Assembly (NCBI GenBank): GCA_026122225.1
Contig: JANEZZ010001895.1
Coordinates: forward strand, 496,001-560,000
Reading direction: 5' to 3'
DNA from: Heloderma charlesbogerti
Lineage: Eukaryota; Chordata; Lepidosauria; Squamata; Helodermatidae
DNA: 64,000 bases
Of this stretch, positions 22,755 to 34,216 are shown piece by piece. The notes below the pieces were generated by a model, which saw only the letters and a list, made by a program, of their open reading frames with translations, was not told where the DNA came from and ran no database searches. The position numbers and the translations under genes are program-made. Numbering within the stretch: position 1 is the stretch's first letter; each line of letters begins with the position of its first letter.

Positions 22755-22787
22755 CTATACTGGATCTTACCCAAAAGGCTGAGAATC
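22755..22787 (-). pseudogene. RNU2 (pseudogene fragment): U2 snRNA 5'-end fragment
   Basis: On the reverse strand 'ttctcagccttttgggtaag' 'atccagtatag' follows the 5' end of U2 snRNA (TTCTCGGCCTTTTGGCTAAGATCAAGTGTAG) with four or five substitutions, two of CpG-decay type. Similarity stops after about 33 bases, so this is a retro-fragment, not a gene. No distal/proximal sequence element was recognised upstream. Confidence 0.55.
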
Positions 22788-22799
22788 TGGGAGTAAAAG

Positions 22800-24480
22800 C
22801 TATTTGGGAAAACATCACCCAACATCTTGGCATAATTCACTTCCTTTGCATGCCCCTGTCATTTCTGTTTTTAGCATCCTCGCTCTCAGAACAGTTGTCC
22901 TTTATACCTCCAGTATTTTTGTTGGCTTGGAGGTAGACTGGTGTGGTAACTTTTCAGAAGGTGGAGGAATCCGACTCTTAATAGGTGGTAACACCTGACT
23001 TAATTGATTCTAATTACTGCTTCTGGCATGGAGACCTTTCCACAGTGACGCAAAGACTCTGAGACCAACTCACCCACAAGCTGTTAAACTGGTTGGTTTT
23101 CCTTATCTTAAATAAGCCCCATTTTTAAATTTAAAAAGACAGCAAACTCGTGTGCTGAATTGTGTGAATTGTTTAATATGCTCAGCGTGTTTTGGGGCAG
23201 AGGATTTTTTTCCTCAGGAGCTAGAAATATAAATAAAATCAACACAAAAACTATAATGCAATAGACTTTAAAATCATTACAATAAAATGCAAAATCAAAC
23301 TGAATACATATTTTTAAAACTTTCTCTATGATATATGACTCCAGTAGCAAAGACTTCAAACTCACATTGCCAGTTTATAAAAAATCAATAGTACAAGGCC
23401 AAAATACACTGGTCCAACTGTAAGAGCTTCAAAACCCAATTAGCACTATATTCAATCAAGAACTTTATACGAACCAAAATAAGGGAGGATGAAAAAAGTT
23501 CAACTACTTTCCAGACAGCTAATATACTTTCAAGTATCAAATCATTTGGCCTAAATAAAGACACAGCCTCCCAAGTTAAGGGTGCAATCCTATGCATGTT
23601 TAGACGGGGGGGGGGGAAGTCCCATGACTCTCAGCATTCCCCAGCCAGCCTAAGTAACAAGGCTGCCTGGCTGGCACCCTTTGTATCTGGGTCCTGGGAA
23701 GACAATATCAAAAATTAGGCAAGAGCATGTCCCACACAGTATGGGACTGCAAAATAATCAAATCCAGGGATTCTAAAAGGTACTGACCTTGGGAGATTTA
23801 GAAATTATAGCACTCTAAAAAACCAAAAATGACATTTTCTTTCCCTCCCCATTTAAGAATTACCTTTGCAATAAATGACTGACTTGCTGCCAATGTTATT
23901 TGTAAGAGGCTGTGGACAGAAAATAATGAGAAAAGTGCAAACTGCTGGGATTTTCTCCAGCTGCAAATCTAAAAACAGTTGCCTAGAACTGAGAGACCTG
24001 GCCCTGCACTCACTGACAGAAGGAACATTGCAGAAACTGCATAGCATGGCAAACAGGACCAAACTTACAAACTAGAAAAGCACCTGAATGCCTGTGATGT
24101 AACAGAAAAACAGGAAAAGCTGTTGACTATGATAATACCTCATGTGGAACATCCCGCATGGAAAACAGATTCAGTTCATAGTGGTACAGAAAGTCTATAT
24201 CCTCGTTAAGTCCCCTGGGGGCCCAATTTTTTTAAAAAAATCTTTAAAAAGCTCCCTTCTCTTTTGTAATGTTTCACCCTTTGTATCTTTTCAAGAACCC
24301 CCATTTCTATTAATTGCTTTTGTACCTTTCCAAGAGCCCAGCTATTACGGCCCTTAACGGCAGCAGTTTCCCAGCATGTTGGAACTTGAGGGAACATGGA
24401 AAGCCCTTAATAAAACACGTTGAGCCAAACAAGTTTTTTTGTTAATTGCATTAGAATCTTGCTGGCCACAATAGCCAGCA
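22800..24480. other. No gene recognised; one half repeat
   Basis: A left half of the ~110-bp GGGTGCAATCC element is at 23580-23652, with a poly-G run inserted. The rest is unassigned AT-rich sequence. Confidence 0.45.
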
Positions 24481-24489
24481 GAATAGGAT

Positions 24490-24570
24490 GGATGAGGGGC
24501 CAAATATGTGACCAGAATGCTGGAGGAGATGGGCCTTTGGTCTGATCCAACAGGGCTTCTCTTCTAGCTT
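24490..24570 (+). mobile_element. CR1/L3-like LINE 3' end
   Basis: 'gaatgctggaggagatggg' followed by 'cctttggtctgatccaacagggcttctcttctagc' matches the 3' terminus of the LINE at 12048-12665. Confidence 0.5.
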
Positions 24571-24623
24571 GTGGAGGAAGAGGAATACACAGCAGCTCCT
24601 GCCTGTCTCAGGGTCTTAGGGAG

Positions 24624-24751
24624 CAGGCTTCCCCAACCCAGACAGGCTGGACTACAGTTCCCATCATCCCCATCCAGCATAACCATTGGATTGTCCAGAG
24701 ATGATAGGAGTTGTAGTCCACATCTGGAGGATGCTGGGTTGGGGAAGACTG
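24624..24751. mobile_element. CAGCCTTCCCC palindromic hAT-like element
   Basis: 'caggcttccccaaccc' with 'ggactacagttcccatcatc' at the left. The mirror is at the right, 'gttgtagtccacatctggagg' and 'gggttggggaagactg'. Confidence 0.6.
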
Positions 24752-25227
24752 TCTTAGAGCATTTAACTGGCTCCAGATGTCACCCTTAATTGGTACGACA
24801 TCGTCTTCAATGCTAGTCTGTGTAAAGAAGATCCCAGTGAAAAATGTAGTTTCCACCCCCACCTCCCTCCTGGAAATAAGGTTGTTTACTACCTCTTTTC
24901 TGACAAAGTCTCTGTATGGTTAACAGCTGTCCAGCAGGCCAGAAGCCAATAGGTGCAGCCTGTAGTCTTGGAAACCTGAGCCTGCTGGATTTCTGCTCGT
25001 ATGCAGCTGTTAAAGATGCAGAGCCTCTGTAAGGAAAAATATGATAAACTGCCAGGGAAAGAGATGGTCAGTGGTAATGCCACTGTAGAGCTGTGGGGAT
25101 AAAGTTGGGTACCAACTTTACCCATATGCCTCTATGAAACAGCATTTCACATAGTTGTAGTTGCCAGATTTAACATGGGGCAGGGTTCCTCCTATGCTTC
25201 TAATATGCAAAGAAGGAAGAATTTTGA

Positions 25228-25603
25228 CATAGAGCTTTTGTAGATGAGGCTTTTTAACCCACTGCATCTGCTTCTGGAGTCTTTGCAGGACTAAGATCTT
25301 TACACAAAGTCCCCCCCCCCCTTTCCTGTCTTTCCACACCTTCCATTACATAACCTCTAGGCAGTGCTGTGGTATAGTGGAACAAAGCAGAATAACACAA
25401 CTACACCAGCGGAGAGTTACACTTTGTTTCACGATTCAAAAAACTCCACCATATTGTGTCCTCCCCCCAACCTGTGACAGTAGTTGGAAAACATGGGGTG
25501 GAAACTGGAAGATGATGATGCTATCTCTAAAGCACCCATAAACAACCATTAATGTGGAATGGTGAGCGCACAATAAAAACCTAGTCTAGACAGCTCTTAC
25601 ACA
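25228..25603. mobile_element. ~370-bp DNA element, 'ctacacaaggcttttattgtg' family
   Basis: Shares with 17029-17403 and 34754-35118 the 'gtagatgaggctttttaac' end, the 'cattacataacctctaggcag' centre and the 'cacaataaaaacctagtctag' end. A C-run (about 25309-25321) interrupts it. Confidence 0.5.
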
Positions 25604-25927
25604 ACTTCTCCTGCAACTGCAGGTGGTGGAAAAAGCTGTGCCTGCCAAATTTTTCAACTTTGGGTAATCATTCTTAACACAAGAGTCCTGGGCCACGTAC
25701 AAACTGGCAATTCTATGCCCAGCACCAGCATTTTGTATTCAAAATAGGGTGGCCAGATGCAAAAGAGGACAGGATTCCTATACCTTTAATTGTTGTGTAT
25801 AAAATGAAATGTCATTCCCCTCTTGTACACAACTATTACAATTACAGGAAGAGCCCTTTCCCCATTTGCATCTGGCCATCCTAGTTCAACATCATGTGAT
25901 TATTGCATCTTCAGACACCATGGACTC

Positions 25928-26031
25928 CAGCTTTCCCCAACCCGGTACCATCTAGATGTATCAGACTACAAGTGCCAGCATCCCCCAGCCACTTGGAACA
26001 CATCTGGAGGGCACTAGGATGGGAAAGGCTG
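25928..26031. mobile_element. CAGCCTTCCCC palindromic hAT-like element
   Basis: Hairpin from 'cagctttccccaacccgg' to 'aggatgggaaaggctg'. Flanks atggactc (25920-25927) and atttactc (26032-26039) agree at 6 of 8 positions. Confidence 0.6.
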
Positions 26032-26045
26032 ATTTACTCTTATTT

Positions 26046-26345
26046 CCAAAGGAGTAGCCATGTTTGTCTGTTGCAGCAAAGCAATGCAAAGATGTCTGTG
26101 TTATCCACCAACTGTTTTGTGAATGGGCACTGTTAAATAAGGCAATTATTATTGTCTGTACTTTTTGCATTTCATTTCCCTCTGACCTCGCTATTTACAA
26201 TTCACCACCACCATGTGTGTGTAGATACTTGAAACTCAGCATAGCACTTCAGGCATCTGATGAAGTAGACTGCATTCCATGAATGCTTACGCCGTAATAA
26301 ATGTGTTTGTCCTGAACATGCCACAAGACTTTGTTGCATTTACTC
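26046..26345. repeat. Dispersed repeat, 'gttgcagcaaag' family
   Basis: Begins 'ggagtagccatgtttgtctg' and contains 'gcatctgatgaagtagactgc' and 'gaatgcttacgccgtaataaa'. Same family as 9968-10078 and 34570-35270. Confidence 0.5.
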
Positions 26346-27080
26346 TTGTGTGCTGTTACTTGAAAGTCATTCTCAGTTTAGGGGTTTAGGTCTTATTTGC
26401 CAAGGAGTAAATAACCCCCGGGTCTCTGGCAATTCCTCCCTACCCTTATTTAATGAACAGGGGTGGGGGAACCCCAGTCCGGGATTGCAGCTAATGCTGG
26501 ATCCTGGTTTAATTCTTTAGTTGTGATGAATGAATGGATGATCATGGAGATAGTGGCTAAACTGCACAGGTTGCTCTAGAATTGCAGGGAAGCTGCCTTC
26601 AAGTGGCAGGCAACCCCCCTGAGTGCAGAGACACACTATTTGCCTTGAAAACACAGTAAGAGCCAGCATCGCATCAAATTACTCATCTCTTTCTAGGGTG
26701 ATTAGCTGTGTTGGGAGAAAAGGCAGGTCTGTGCATGCAAGGGTGGGAAGATGGATGATATACAGAAGTCTCACTCCTGTTTGAAATCCCAGGTTGATAA
26801 AGAGAGGTAATATTCTCACATTTTTGAAAATCTGGCTCTTGAATGTCTAGTTGCATTCTGATGGGTATGGTCAAAATCAAATGCATTCTTTTTTGTCTTG
26901 TGAGTTCTGCACACATTAAAGGCACAATCCTGTGTACATTTAGACAGAAAAAGGTCCTACAACTCCCAGCATTCCCCAGCCAGTTCTTTAGGCCTACCAA
27001 ATCTTTTTGGAGTGTATACCTCAAAATATAAAATAAAGTCTGATTGAGAACCGCAGGTACACTCATCAGAGAGCTTAGAT
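26346..27080. other. No gene recognised; one half repeat
   Basis: 26925-26985 holds a left half of the ~110-bp GGGTGCAATCC element ('ggcacaatcctgtgtacat', 'caactcccagcattccccagc'). The remainder is unassigned. Confidence 0.45.
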
Positions 27081-27214
27081 CAGCCTTCCTCAATCTGGTG
27101 CCTCCAGGTGTTTTGGACTACAACTCCCAGATTCCTGACCACTGGTGATGCTGACTGGGACAGATGGGAGTTGAAGTCCAAAACATCTGGAGAGCACCAG
27201 ATTGGGGAACCCTG
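27081..27214. mobile_element. CAGCCTTCCCC palindromic hAT-like element, best duplication
   Basis: Hairpin from cagccttcctcaatctgg to ccagattggggaaccctg. It is flanked by gcttagat (27073-27080) and gcttagct (27215-27222), 7 of 8 identical. The centre is 'ctgaccactggtgatgctgac'. This copy gives the strongest support for hAT-type mobilisation of the family. Confidence 0.75.
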
Positions 27215-27471
27215 GCTTAGCTTATATGTGGCTCCCTATTGAGTGTACACTCTGTGACATGACTGCCACTTGAAACTGCTGTATGAATTCACTCCTTGCT
27301 TGCAGTGAGCCAGTAACATACAGTTACCACTATGCACAAAACTGTGCTTCAAGTACACAACCAATCACCCATATTTAGGATAGTTGGTGGCACCAGCGTG
27401 TGATTCAATACAGCACCAGGCCGAGAGCCGATTAACACAGCAATGGAGTCACTGTATATTCCAGCCTTGTG

Positions 27472-27588
27472 CCCTCTGGATGTTTTGGACTACAATTCCC
27501 AGCATTCCTGACCATTGACCATGGTGGCTAGAGCGGATACGAGCTGAAGTCCAAAGCATCTGTAGGGCACCAGGTTAGGGGAAGGCTA
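27472..27588. mobile_element. CAGCCTTCCCC palindromic hAT-like element
   Basis: Hairpin 'cagccttgtgccctctggatg' ... 'catctgtagggcaccaggttaggggaaggct'. Flanks gtatattc (27464-27471) and gtataatc (27589-27596) match at 7 of 8 positions. Confidence 0.7.
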
Positions 27589-27599
27589 GTATAATCTGT

Positions 27600-28900
27600 C
27601 CAGTGAATTAGCCCTCTATGCGGCATGTATTGGGGGGACTTTAATAATTTGTTCTATAAAATCCAAATGTTTTTCCATTCTAGCTAATGCATCTCTTCCT
27701 GTTTATATTTCATCATGCTTAGAGGTTGGACAGTGCCCTCCACCCGCTGTTGCACTCCCATGAATATTTATCTAAGCCTTTAAAAATGCAAGTGGCACAC
27801 ACACACCCATACCTGTAGCAACACCACACCATTTCATGCTGTTGAATTTTATTTTAGGGAGTCGTTTAGAGGCCATGTACAACCTCTGTCCAATGCTGGA
27901 CCATAATCCTACCTTGATCTTATTTTAAGAATATGTCTGGCCACCCCCCAGCATCTTGGCTATCCCTTACATTTGTTCTGGATGTTGTGTTATGGCCTTT
28001 ACATCTGGAGGCTTATAGGCCTATTGTGCAAAAGCTAAAATAAAGCTGATGATACGGCATTCTCTTCTGGCCCAGGTAACCCTGAGATTCTTCTGACCTG
28101 GCAGGTGTTGCACTGGAGAGATCTCTGATGGCTGTTGTTTATCATACGACGACATGAGGAAGAGGTTAACTGGTCAATCATTGCTGTGTGCGCATTCAGC
28201 AATGTTTATCAGAGCATGGCTATGCTCTGTGGGAGAGTGTGGGTGGGAATACAAGTTGATGTCACTTTTGGCACCAAATCGACTTCTTGTAAATAAAAGA
28301 GAGCAAGATTTACAGCTATGGAAATGTCTTTGAGGGAAAGCCACTGGCTGTGTTTTTGGAGGAGGCGCACAGAGGCAGCTAAGGGTCAAACTATATGCAG
28401 GGCTGTTACTTTTGGGGGGTGGGGACAGGGTGACCATCTTGGCAACCAAATTCTGGGGGTGGCAAACGACCCCCTCAAGGTGGCAGCACTGACGCTGGCC
28501 ATGTAGTGGCAACAGCTGCTGGTGGCATTCCTGGTCCTCCTACCCAGTGCCAGGAGCCACAGCCATCTACCCCTGTGCTGTTGAGAAGACCATACATGAA
28601 GCAGTGGCCCTATGTCTAGCTCTGAGGGGTGCCCAGTGCTCCAGAGAGCCCCACCAAGTGCTCTCCTGCTGGGCACAGCCCTCTGGAGCACCACTCACCC
28701 ATTGCCTAACCAGGCCTGTAGCCAGGGGTGGGCTAGTGGGGGCCTGCTCCCCTTAAATTTTCTCTGCCCCCCTATTTTTGTTTTGTGCTTTTACAAATAA
28801 TTTTAAAAAGTTTACAATTTTGTTGTTAAAAAGGTCTGCAAACCAGATGAACGGCCCTATTACTTTTTGGGTCTCCTCCCCGCTGAACGTTTAGGCTGGC
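27600..28900. other. No gene recognised
   Basis: Unassigned, with moderately GC-rich patches near 28430-28730 but no domain or RNA signature. Confidence 0.4.
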
Positions 28901-28911
28901 CACCGGCGTGT

Positions 28912-28942
28912 GCCTAACTCTGAGAACCCCTCAGAGTTAGGC
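28912..28942. repeat. Perfect 13-bp hairpin
   Basis: gcctaactctgag, a five-base spacer, then ctcagagttaggc. It lies just outside the larger palindrome at 29062-29195 and may be part of the same mobile unit. Confidence 0.55.
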
Positions 28943-29061
28943 ATGGGGTAGGCTCTCTGGGAAGCCCCACCAGTTGCTTTCCTGCTACAGCAAATTCCAT
29001 AGCAGAAAGGGGGCTGATGAGGTTCTCCAGAGAGCCCAACCAACAGCAGCTCAAACACCTT

Positions 29062-29195
29062 GCTGTGAAGGGTCCTTCCTCACAGTGAGGCATTCTGGGT
29101 GTGGTGGCCTTGGAAACTGCCTGTGCTGCCATAGCACAGTCAAACTCCAGGGCCACCTCACCCAGAATGGCTCCCTAGGAAGGTCCCTTCACAGC
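29062..29195. repeat. 134-bp imperfect palindrome
   Basis: Left arm gctgtgaagggtccttcc...cattctgggtg...ggtggcc. Right arm ggccacc...cacccagaatgg...ggaaggtcccttcacagc. Probably a foldback-type non-autonomous element; no duplication seen. Confidence 0.55.
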
Positions 29196-29239
29196 ACAGC
29201 AGGCGGTGGCAGTGGCTGGGGGGCAGGAGGAGATATGGA

Positions 29240-29520
29240 ACAGTGAAAGATGGTTTGGGCTAGGGGTGATGAGAAGGGGAAAGTGAAGAGAAGGGAAGGG
29301 AAGGCAAGAGAGGAGAGGAGGAGGAGGGCAGGGGGGAAAGAGAAGAGGTGAGGAGGACATGGTGATGGCGGCAACGATGGTGGTAGTCAGAGTGGATGGG
29401 GAAGGGAAAGAGCAGAGGAGGAGGAGATGTCAGCACTGCCAGGAGGGAGCTGGGTGGTGGCAGCAGCAGCTAGGTGAGAAGGAGGAGGAGGAGGGTGGCT
29501 GCAGCAGTGTCAGTGGCAGC
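29240..29520 (+). repeat. Purine-rich low-complexity tract
   Basis: Nearly all A/G over about 29267-29360 (gaagggaagg, gaggagaggagg), continuing with GGA/GCA-rich triplets to about 29520. Open frames across it are compositional. Confidence 0.7.
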
Positions 29521-29524
29521 AGCT

Positions 29525-30130
29525 GCCACCAAGGTGGGCAAGTGAGAAGAAAGGTCAGCAGTGTGTCTGCCTGTTGGCCACCAAAACATCCCATTGCCTC
29601 GGGTGCCGAAATAGGTCCAGAGGGTCCTGACTATAAGTTGCATTAATTGTGTAGAATGTACCGGACGTGTATCTTTTTTCTCTCTACAGCAGGGGTGGGC
29701 AACATCAGGCAGTCAGGACGGGGGGCAATTCCCAGCCCCCAAGGGGCCCCCAAGCCACACTCAAGCTTTTAAATTTTCATATATAGATATAAATAAGCAT
29801 ATGCACATTTTATGCAGATTTGTGTCCTATGGTCCTAGGCCCAGAATCTTTTCAGTGCCTAGCAACGCCCCTGCCAACACTGTAATTCCACTTGGAGTAG
29901 TGATCTTGCCACGTCTAGTTGCTTGTGGTTGGCATTGTGCTGTGAGTTCCCCAGTACCAGGAAGTTATGGAAATGATTCATAAAGTCTTTGGAATGATGA
30001 CCAACACCTTTGTAGGCCTGGTAGTCCCACTTTGAGCATAGATTTGATCATCAAAACATACTTTTCCTGTTTCTGGCTGGCCACCACACCTCCAAAGACC
30101 AATAATAATTTGAAAGCTTTGAGCAGAGGC
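29525..30130. other. No gene recognised
   Basis: Unassigned. Confidence 0.4.
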
Positions 30131-30139
30131 ATTGAAGCT

Positions 30140-30230
30140 GCACTTCTAAGCACACTTACTAGGAAGCAGATCCCATTCACTCAGTGGGGATTTTCCACTG
30201 AGTAGGCATGCATGAATAGGATCACAGCGC
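30140..30230. repeat. Short CAATCCTATAC-class element
   Basis: 'cacacttactaggaagcagatcccattcactcagtgggg' ... 'gcatgaataggatcac'. Decayed but with the diagnostic inner inverted pair. Confidence 0.45.
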
Positions 30231-30497
30231 ATGCAAAGGCTGAACTTGGAGGCTGTGGGGGAGATGTTATTAATCAGTTACCTGAATTATAGATAGATAA
30301 CTTTCAGTAGACCAAATGATCAGCCCTCCCAGAATGGTTGCCCCATTTGGGGGGTGGGGGAATAAACTGTAAGTATTTGCAATTTCAAAATCAGAAACTC
30401 CCCTGACTTGGGCTGAGGAAGTTAAACACAACTTTGGCCAACTGGAGGGGTGTTTAGTCGAACTCCATTGAAGAGGGACACAGCATAGTTTAAGATT

Positions 30498-30828
30498 CTG
30501 GGCGAGTTCGCAAATCACGCTAAGCCACCATGGGTTAATTCATCCCTGGGCTTTAGCAGCATGTTCATGTGGCCATTTTGTATATTCAAGCCACAACTGC
30601 AGCTTGTCATGTCGTGCAAACCCAGAATGAATGGGCTGTTGGTGTGGTTAACAAACTGCCCAGAACCCAAGGGCTGTTTTAGGGCTGTGGGTGGTTTGTT
30701 TACTACACCAACAACCCACCTTGGCCAAGTTCGGAAGACACAACAAACTGCAGCCAGAGCCTGAATAGGCAACATGGAGCCCATGGGCACCACAGCTTGT
30801 CATGCCTTACATAAAACACAATGAGTTG
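30498..30828. repeat. Palindromic element, 'taagccaccatggg' family
   Basis: Shares with 63151-63527 the 'agttcgcaaatcacgctaagccaccatggg' end and the central inverted pair 'gttaacaaactgcccagaacccaagggctgttttagggctgtggg'. Its right end has decayed. Likely a non-autonomous DNA element. Confidence 0.5.
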
Positions 30829-30843
30829 CAGTAATCATGCAAA

Positions 30844-31991
30844 AGAGATCAAATTGCCAACATTCGCTGGATCATGGAGAAAGCAAGAGAATTCCAGAAA
30901 ACTGTCTATTTCTGCTTCATTGACTATGCTAAAGCCTTTGCTTGTGTGGATCACAACAAACTGTGGGAAATTCTTAAAGAGATGGGAGTACCAGACCACC
31001 TTACCTGTCTCCTGAGAAACCTGTACAAGGGTCAAGAAGCAACAGTAAGAACTGGACATGGAACAACCAATTGGTTCAAAATTGGGAAAGGAATATGACA
31101 AAGCTGTATATTGTCGCCCTGCTTATTTAATTTATATGTAGAGTACATCATGAGAAATGCCGGGTTGGATGAATCACAGGTCGGAATTAAGATTGCTGGG
31201 AGAATTATCAACAACCTCAGATACGCAGAAGATACCACCCTCATGGCAGGAAGCGAAGAGGATCTAAAGAGTCTCTTGTTGAGGGTGAAAGAGGAGAGTG
31301 CAAAAGCTGGTTTGAAACTCAACATTAAAAAAATGAAGATCATGGCATCTGGCCCCATCACTTCCTGGCATATAGAAGGGGAAGAAATGGAAGCAGTGAC
31401 AGATTTTATTTTCTTGGGCTCCAAGATCACTGCAGACGGTGACTGTAGCCATGAAATTAAAAAACGCTTGCTCCTTGGGAGGAAAGCTATGGCAAACCTA
31501 GACAGCATAGTAAGACGCTGAGACATCACCTTGCTGACAAAGGTTCGTATAATCAAAGCTATGGTTTTCCCAGTAACAATGTATGGCTTTGAGAGCTGGA
31601 CTCTAAGGAAGGCTGAGTATCGAAGAATCGATGCTTTCGAACTGTGGTGCTGGAGAAGACTCTTACGAGTCCCCTGGACTGCAAGGAGGTCAAATCAGTC
31701 CATCCTAAAGGAAATCAACCCTGAGTGCTCATTGGAAGGACAGATACTGAAGCTGAAGCTCAAATATTTTGGCCACCTAATGTGAGAAAACTCTCTGGAA
31801 AAGACCCTGATGCTGGGAAAGACTGAAGGCAAAAGGAGAAGGGGACGGCAGAGGATGAGATGGCTAGATAGCATCACCGATGCAATGAATATGGACTTGA
31901 GCACACTCCGGGAGAGAGCAGAGGACAGGAAGGCCTGGCCTGCTATGGTCCATGGGGTCACGAAGAGTCGGACACGACTGAACAACAACAA
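30844..31991 (+). mobile_element. BovB LINE copy 4, decayed
   Basis: A forward insertion with an exact 11-bp duplication, aatcatgcaaa (30833-30843 and 31992-32002). It starts within the reverse transcriptase at 'gagatcaaattgccaacattcg', just upstream of motif A, and ends 'ggacacgactgaacaacaaca'. Stops at 31096-31098 and 31519-31521 and a small deletion near 31783 break the frame. Motif C reads YAED instead of YADD. Older than copy 3. Confidence 0.92.
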
Positions 31992-32570
31992 AATCATGCA
32001 AACTTGGTCACTGTTTACTAAATGTGCAACCCTGAGGCTTAGGGTGCTTCCAGACGAGGCTTTTAATGTGCAATCACCAAGTCTCATTCGTGAAATTTTA
32101 GGAGGGGGGAAGGTCCAGACATTGTCATAGTCTTCCACCCATAATGCTGCCGTGTTTTCCCACCGCTTCTTCAGTCTTTTTTTCTTACCAGGAAAAACTC
32201 GTTAAGGAAGAAAAGATGGAATAGCTGCACAATGCCATGTGATAGTTAGCGGTATTGATCTGAGAGCTTTAAAATTAGTTAAGCTCAATGGTAGTTAAAA
32301 GCTGAAGCCTAGGCATGCTTACTCCAAAGTAATCCCCACTGAATTCCATGGGACTTACTCCCAAGTCGATGTATACAAGACTTGAACTGCTTTGGTGATT
32401 GGAGCAGTGACTTCAGTTGTGGCGGCTTTTTTCTGGGATGTCATGAGCAGTGGGAGCTGCCCTTGGAAGCCAAACTGAACCATCTTAAAGGCAGAGCCAT
32501 TAAAAAGCAAATTAGAAGTTGCGTAGAACTGAGTACTGATGACACCTAGTGGTTGAACTCCAGAAATGTC

Positions 32571-33465
32571 TTAGGGCTCCATCACAGGGGTGGAGAATTC
32601 CACATCAGTGCTGGTTCTTTCCACATTGCATTATTTTTTGTTTCTTTCCTTCTCACAGGGGTGGTGATGCCGCTCGGGGTATAGCGATAATTCCTCCCTG
32701 GTTCCTGCCCCTTTCCCTCCCCTTGCACGTTACTGGTGGATGAGGACTAACATGCTGTAAGTCTGCAACCCTCAGCACACTTACTTGGGGGTAAGCCCCA
32801 TTGAACTTAATGGGGTGCTCTGAATCAACAGAGGACGTTGATTCTGAGCTTGTTGGGGTGGAGGATCAGATCTGTCTCCCTTCGTTGCAGGGAGGCATTG
32901 TACCCTCTTCTCCCTCCAATCAAGAAATGTGCTCAAACATTTACATGGCAGACACATGGTTTGAGAGCAATGCGCTTCTTTGGTGCCCACGGTCTGGTGC
33001 TGCTGTTGCTGAGCAGGTGGCATGCTGTGCTGCAGACAGGATTGGCAGGTGGTTCACCTTGAAGCAAAGGGGAAAATCGCTGGCAGCGGGGAGGGTTGGG
33101 CGCAGATCTTTCCTTCCTCAGCAAGACTTGAGTGGAGGCAGGAGTCGCCCTCAAACCATGCAAGGAAGGGGGAGAGCACAAGCCCTTGCACCTGTCAAAT
33201 CTGTCTGCAGCCTCTCAGCCCACAACAACTGAAAACAAATGCCCACAGCTGGTTTCTTCTGCTACTGGAGAATTTCACGGGGAGGTCATGGCGCTCCTGT
33301 TCCTTGGGCTGGAAAAAATACCACATTTTTTTGTGTTTGCGGAAAACATGGGATAGGCTGGGGGAAATGGCGGGAGACACCCTGGAGGCATCTAAAGAGC
33401 CCGCAAACGTCCGTGGCAGAGCCATCTCAATAGCAGGATAAAAGCTTCGTGTGAAGAAGCCCTTA
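32571..33465. mobile_element. Possible TTA-flanked ~890-bp DNA element
   Basis: Left end TTA-gggctccatcaca, right end gtgaagaagccc-TTA. Matching short inverted ends with TTA on both sides fit the same insertion style as the GGGTGCAATCC family, although the termini differ. A short CAATCCTA-class element is nested near 32757-32822. Open frames in the interior show no known domain. The terminal match is short, so this is tentative. Confidence 0.4.
32757..32822. repeat. Short CAATCCTATAC-class element
   Basis: 'gcaaccctcagcacacttacttgggggtaagccccattgaacttaatgggg', the class core. Confidence 0.5.
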
Positions 33466-33469
33466 GAGG

Positions 33470-34210
33470 TGGAAATGGAGATGTGGATGGTGGCCGCCCC
33501 GGCAGTATAAAGAAAGGAAGGGTGAAGACACAGATATAGAAAAAGAGTGCTCACAGTGAGACCCCCACCTACAGGGGGAGGCTCCCTTCATTCTGGCTGG
33601 CTTTGCCATCAGTCATGTTCCAGGATGCCTGTCTTTTATTTTTAAGACAGCTGTATGAATCACGCACTTGCCATCATGATGTTGTCGTTGTTATTTTAAT
33701 GTGCAAAACTGCTCAGGGGCGGTGGGTGGTGGTCACGTCTCTTGGTAACGTTGCAGGGGGCCAGCCAACCAGCGTAACACATAACCAGCTTCTGCTTCGA
33801 GGATGCAGAACCGTGGTGGTTTTCTTCTGCACGGGAGAGGAAAAGGTGCTTTGGGACTGAAAGCAGTAAGGGCACTTCAGCTGCTCTAAAAGATGGGATA
33901 TATCTGTTTTCATCTGAAGTCTCAGACCAGTAGAAGGGAGAGAAAAGCGCACAGGTCCTGTCAGTCATACGCTTTCCCAAGAAATCATGTCAGTGCAATC
34001 AGTGTGCAGCTGTTTCTCATTTGTAGCACAGAGTCTACCCATTGCCTCCGGGACAATTTCACTTCCCTGTTTTTGACAGCAGGACTAAGAACGTTCCTAG
34101 ACTGGCTGGGAGAAAATTCATCTCATCTTTGTGTGCTTCAGGTGCCCCCGCCCTGAGACTTTACAAGCCCTTTTAAAATAAAGGCCTTTAGGGGAGAACA
34201 TGAAACACCC
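33470..34210. other. No gene recognised
   Basis: Unassigned. Confidence 0.4.
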
Positions 34211-34216
34211 AATATG

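Noticed and set aside
29175..29646. Gly/Glu-rich open frame and Pro/Ser-rich reverse frames
   Set aside because: Low-complexity purine tract with no start context, domain or splice evidence.
32801..33554. Several overlapping 75-140-codon frames
   Set aside because: They lie within a probable non-autonomous element, lie in different frames and lack any family signature.
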